A stretch of DNA of 64,000 nt from Plectrocnemia conspersa (lineage: Eukaryota; Arthropoda; Insecta; Trichoptera; Polycentropodidae). A program made the position numbers and the translations under genes. The stretch's first letter is position 1. Every line of letters begins with the position of its first letter. The notes beneath the pieces are model-generated. The model searched no databases. It was not told where the DNA came from and was given only the letters and a program-made list of their open reading frames with translations. Positions 62,571 to 64,000 of the stretch are shown in pieces. Location of the stretch: the NCBI GenBank assembly GCA_009617715.1, contig VTFK01000292.1, positions 248,001 to 312,000 on the forward strand. Direction: 5' to 3'.

Positions 62571-64000
62571 CTGTAATAGAAGACAATTTTATGATTAATA
62601 TTTTATTTAATTTAAATAAAGGTAGTATGAAATAAATATCATTATCATATACTTTATAATATTTTTATTCGACACATTTTTTTTTATATTATAGCATTTG
62701 ATGTGTCGTTCAATTCGTATGTGTTTGTGAAAAAAATCATAGAAGCTACAATATATTATATATATATATATATTATATTATATCTAAAGAATCTTAAAAG
62801 CTCAGCAAGATCCGCTTATACCTCAGGCACGAATTCTATAAATTTAAGACACGAAACACCTGCAAAGTCTGGTGTGAAATGCCATTTTTGTGCGAGAAAC
62901 CAAAAGCAAATTTCGCAACAATTTAGTGTTCGACGTTTCTTTGTTGCAAATATTTTCACGCTCTCCGTGAAATTTTCATCGATAATTTCGCTTCGGAGCC
63001 ATTTTTTTTCGTGTGTAACTTAACGATGTAATCCTGAAAGGGCACAGCTTCCCCGGGCTATTATTGAGAACTCAAATAGAAATTGCGTAAAGCAAAATTG
63101 TTTCTTTCAGACAAATTAAAATAAAAGCGCCGCACTTTAATTTTTTCCGCTCGTGTTACGCTTTAAAAACTATTGTATTGTGTTGCCGTACAAAAATTTT
63201 TTTTTCCCTTCCGAGAAAAGTACAGACGAAAAAGGATTATCCTTCTTGTATTGTTGTATTATTTTACAAATACTTTTCGACTGTGCGTAGCTTTGTTACA
63301 GCAAATTACGTTTTTAATTGCATTTTATTATTTATAAAAAAACATTTTTTATTAATATTAATAAAATTATGCAGAAAACCTCTTATAAATATTTTCATCC
63401 TTTATATGTTTATTATATGATTTTGAATTATTTTTGTCGTATTGTGTACGTATTATATTTATGATAAAGATTTTTACAAGTTGTTTTAATCACAATATTT
63501 TATTTAGCAGTATTTTTAAATAAAATATAACAAAAAAAAATTATTATCGATTTTTAATTGCATCTCATAGATTATATTGTCACGTACGGTCTGCACTGGC
63601 CGGCATTAAAAATATTAATAGGTTAAAACGCTTATAATGCGTTGGAAATTTTGTTATTATGTTTAGTGCGTCAATTTCAAAAGAAGCTTTTAAAACGTTA
63701 ATTACAATAAAAGCTCTGTTTTGGATTTGCCGATGTACACTAATGGATCAAACCCACCTTGACCCAAAACAAATTATAGTTTTTAATTTGCTTAGGCTCG
63801 GTATATATTTAAACTAAATAAACGCTTCGAAACTGTAGAAGTGAGTTTTTACGACAGTAGAATTTACAGGTAACAATAATTTTTCACAGAATTCACCAGT
63901 GAAATTCTAATTCTATTTCTTGATACATTTTCACTGACCTAGGTAATAAAATTAAATTAAGACTTGTGAAAATAGCATTTCACTGAAACGTATACACTAT
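62571..64000. other. GPCR intron, right edge of window
   Basis: AT-rich, with a (TA)n run near 62755. No upstream exon of the receptor is visible before the window ends. Confidence 0.5.

Overview
The window is animal nuclear DNA, almost certainly from an insect. It is AT-rich, its genes have many short GT-AG introns, and it holds insect-type mariner, hAT, Jockey-like, Penelope-like and Ty3/gypsy elements. I cannot fix the order. There are no operons and no CRISPR arrays.

Left part (1-19.1 kb). The 3' end of an NKAIN-like membrane protein gene (+) lies tail to tail with a complete 16-exon aspartyl/asparaginyl beta-hydroxylase gene (Asph, -, 14727 to 2381). Asph starts in a CpG-rich island. 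It is head to head with a six-exon two-RRM/RGG RNA-binding protein gene (+), which converges on an intronless STN1-like OB-fold gene (-). hAT-type elements and a hairpin inside a (TA)n tract sit in the Asph introns.

Middle (19.4-31 kb). This is a block of nested transposons. A decayed Penelope-like element is split by a hAT-type element. That holds LTR element B, whose LTR holds a reversed solo LTR related to element A. The solo LTR holds a Jockey-like LINE, and the LINE holds a small hAT MITE and a 5.5-kb Ty3/gypsy element A. Most junctions show target-site duplications.

Right of the block. A four-exon UPF0235/DUF167 gene (+, 31963-32507) converges on a complete 20-exon cohesin SMC1 gene (-, 39496-33620). 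Two decayed mariner-type transposons follow, then a three-exon GT31 beta-1,3-galactosyltransferase-like gene (+, 42981-44194), a stretch of transposon debris, and the last four coding exons of a GPR158/CG31760-type orphan class C GPCR (-, 48907-62570). The GPCR has an 11.3-kb intron, and its 5' part lies beyond the window.

Three conserved exons (one in Asph, two in SMC1) each lack exactly one base, and the gypsy pol has a similar break. One-base assembly errors are the simplest explanation, and they will truncate automatic gene models. I saw no convincing new biochemical system. The most useful leads are the STN1-like gene, a possible alternative membrane-segment exon of Asph, and the layered transposon nest.
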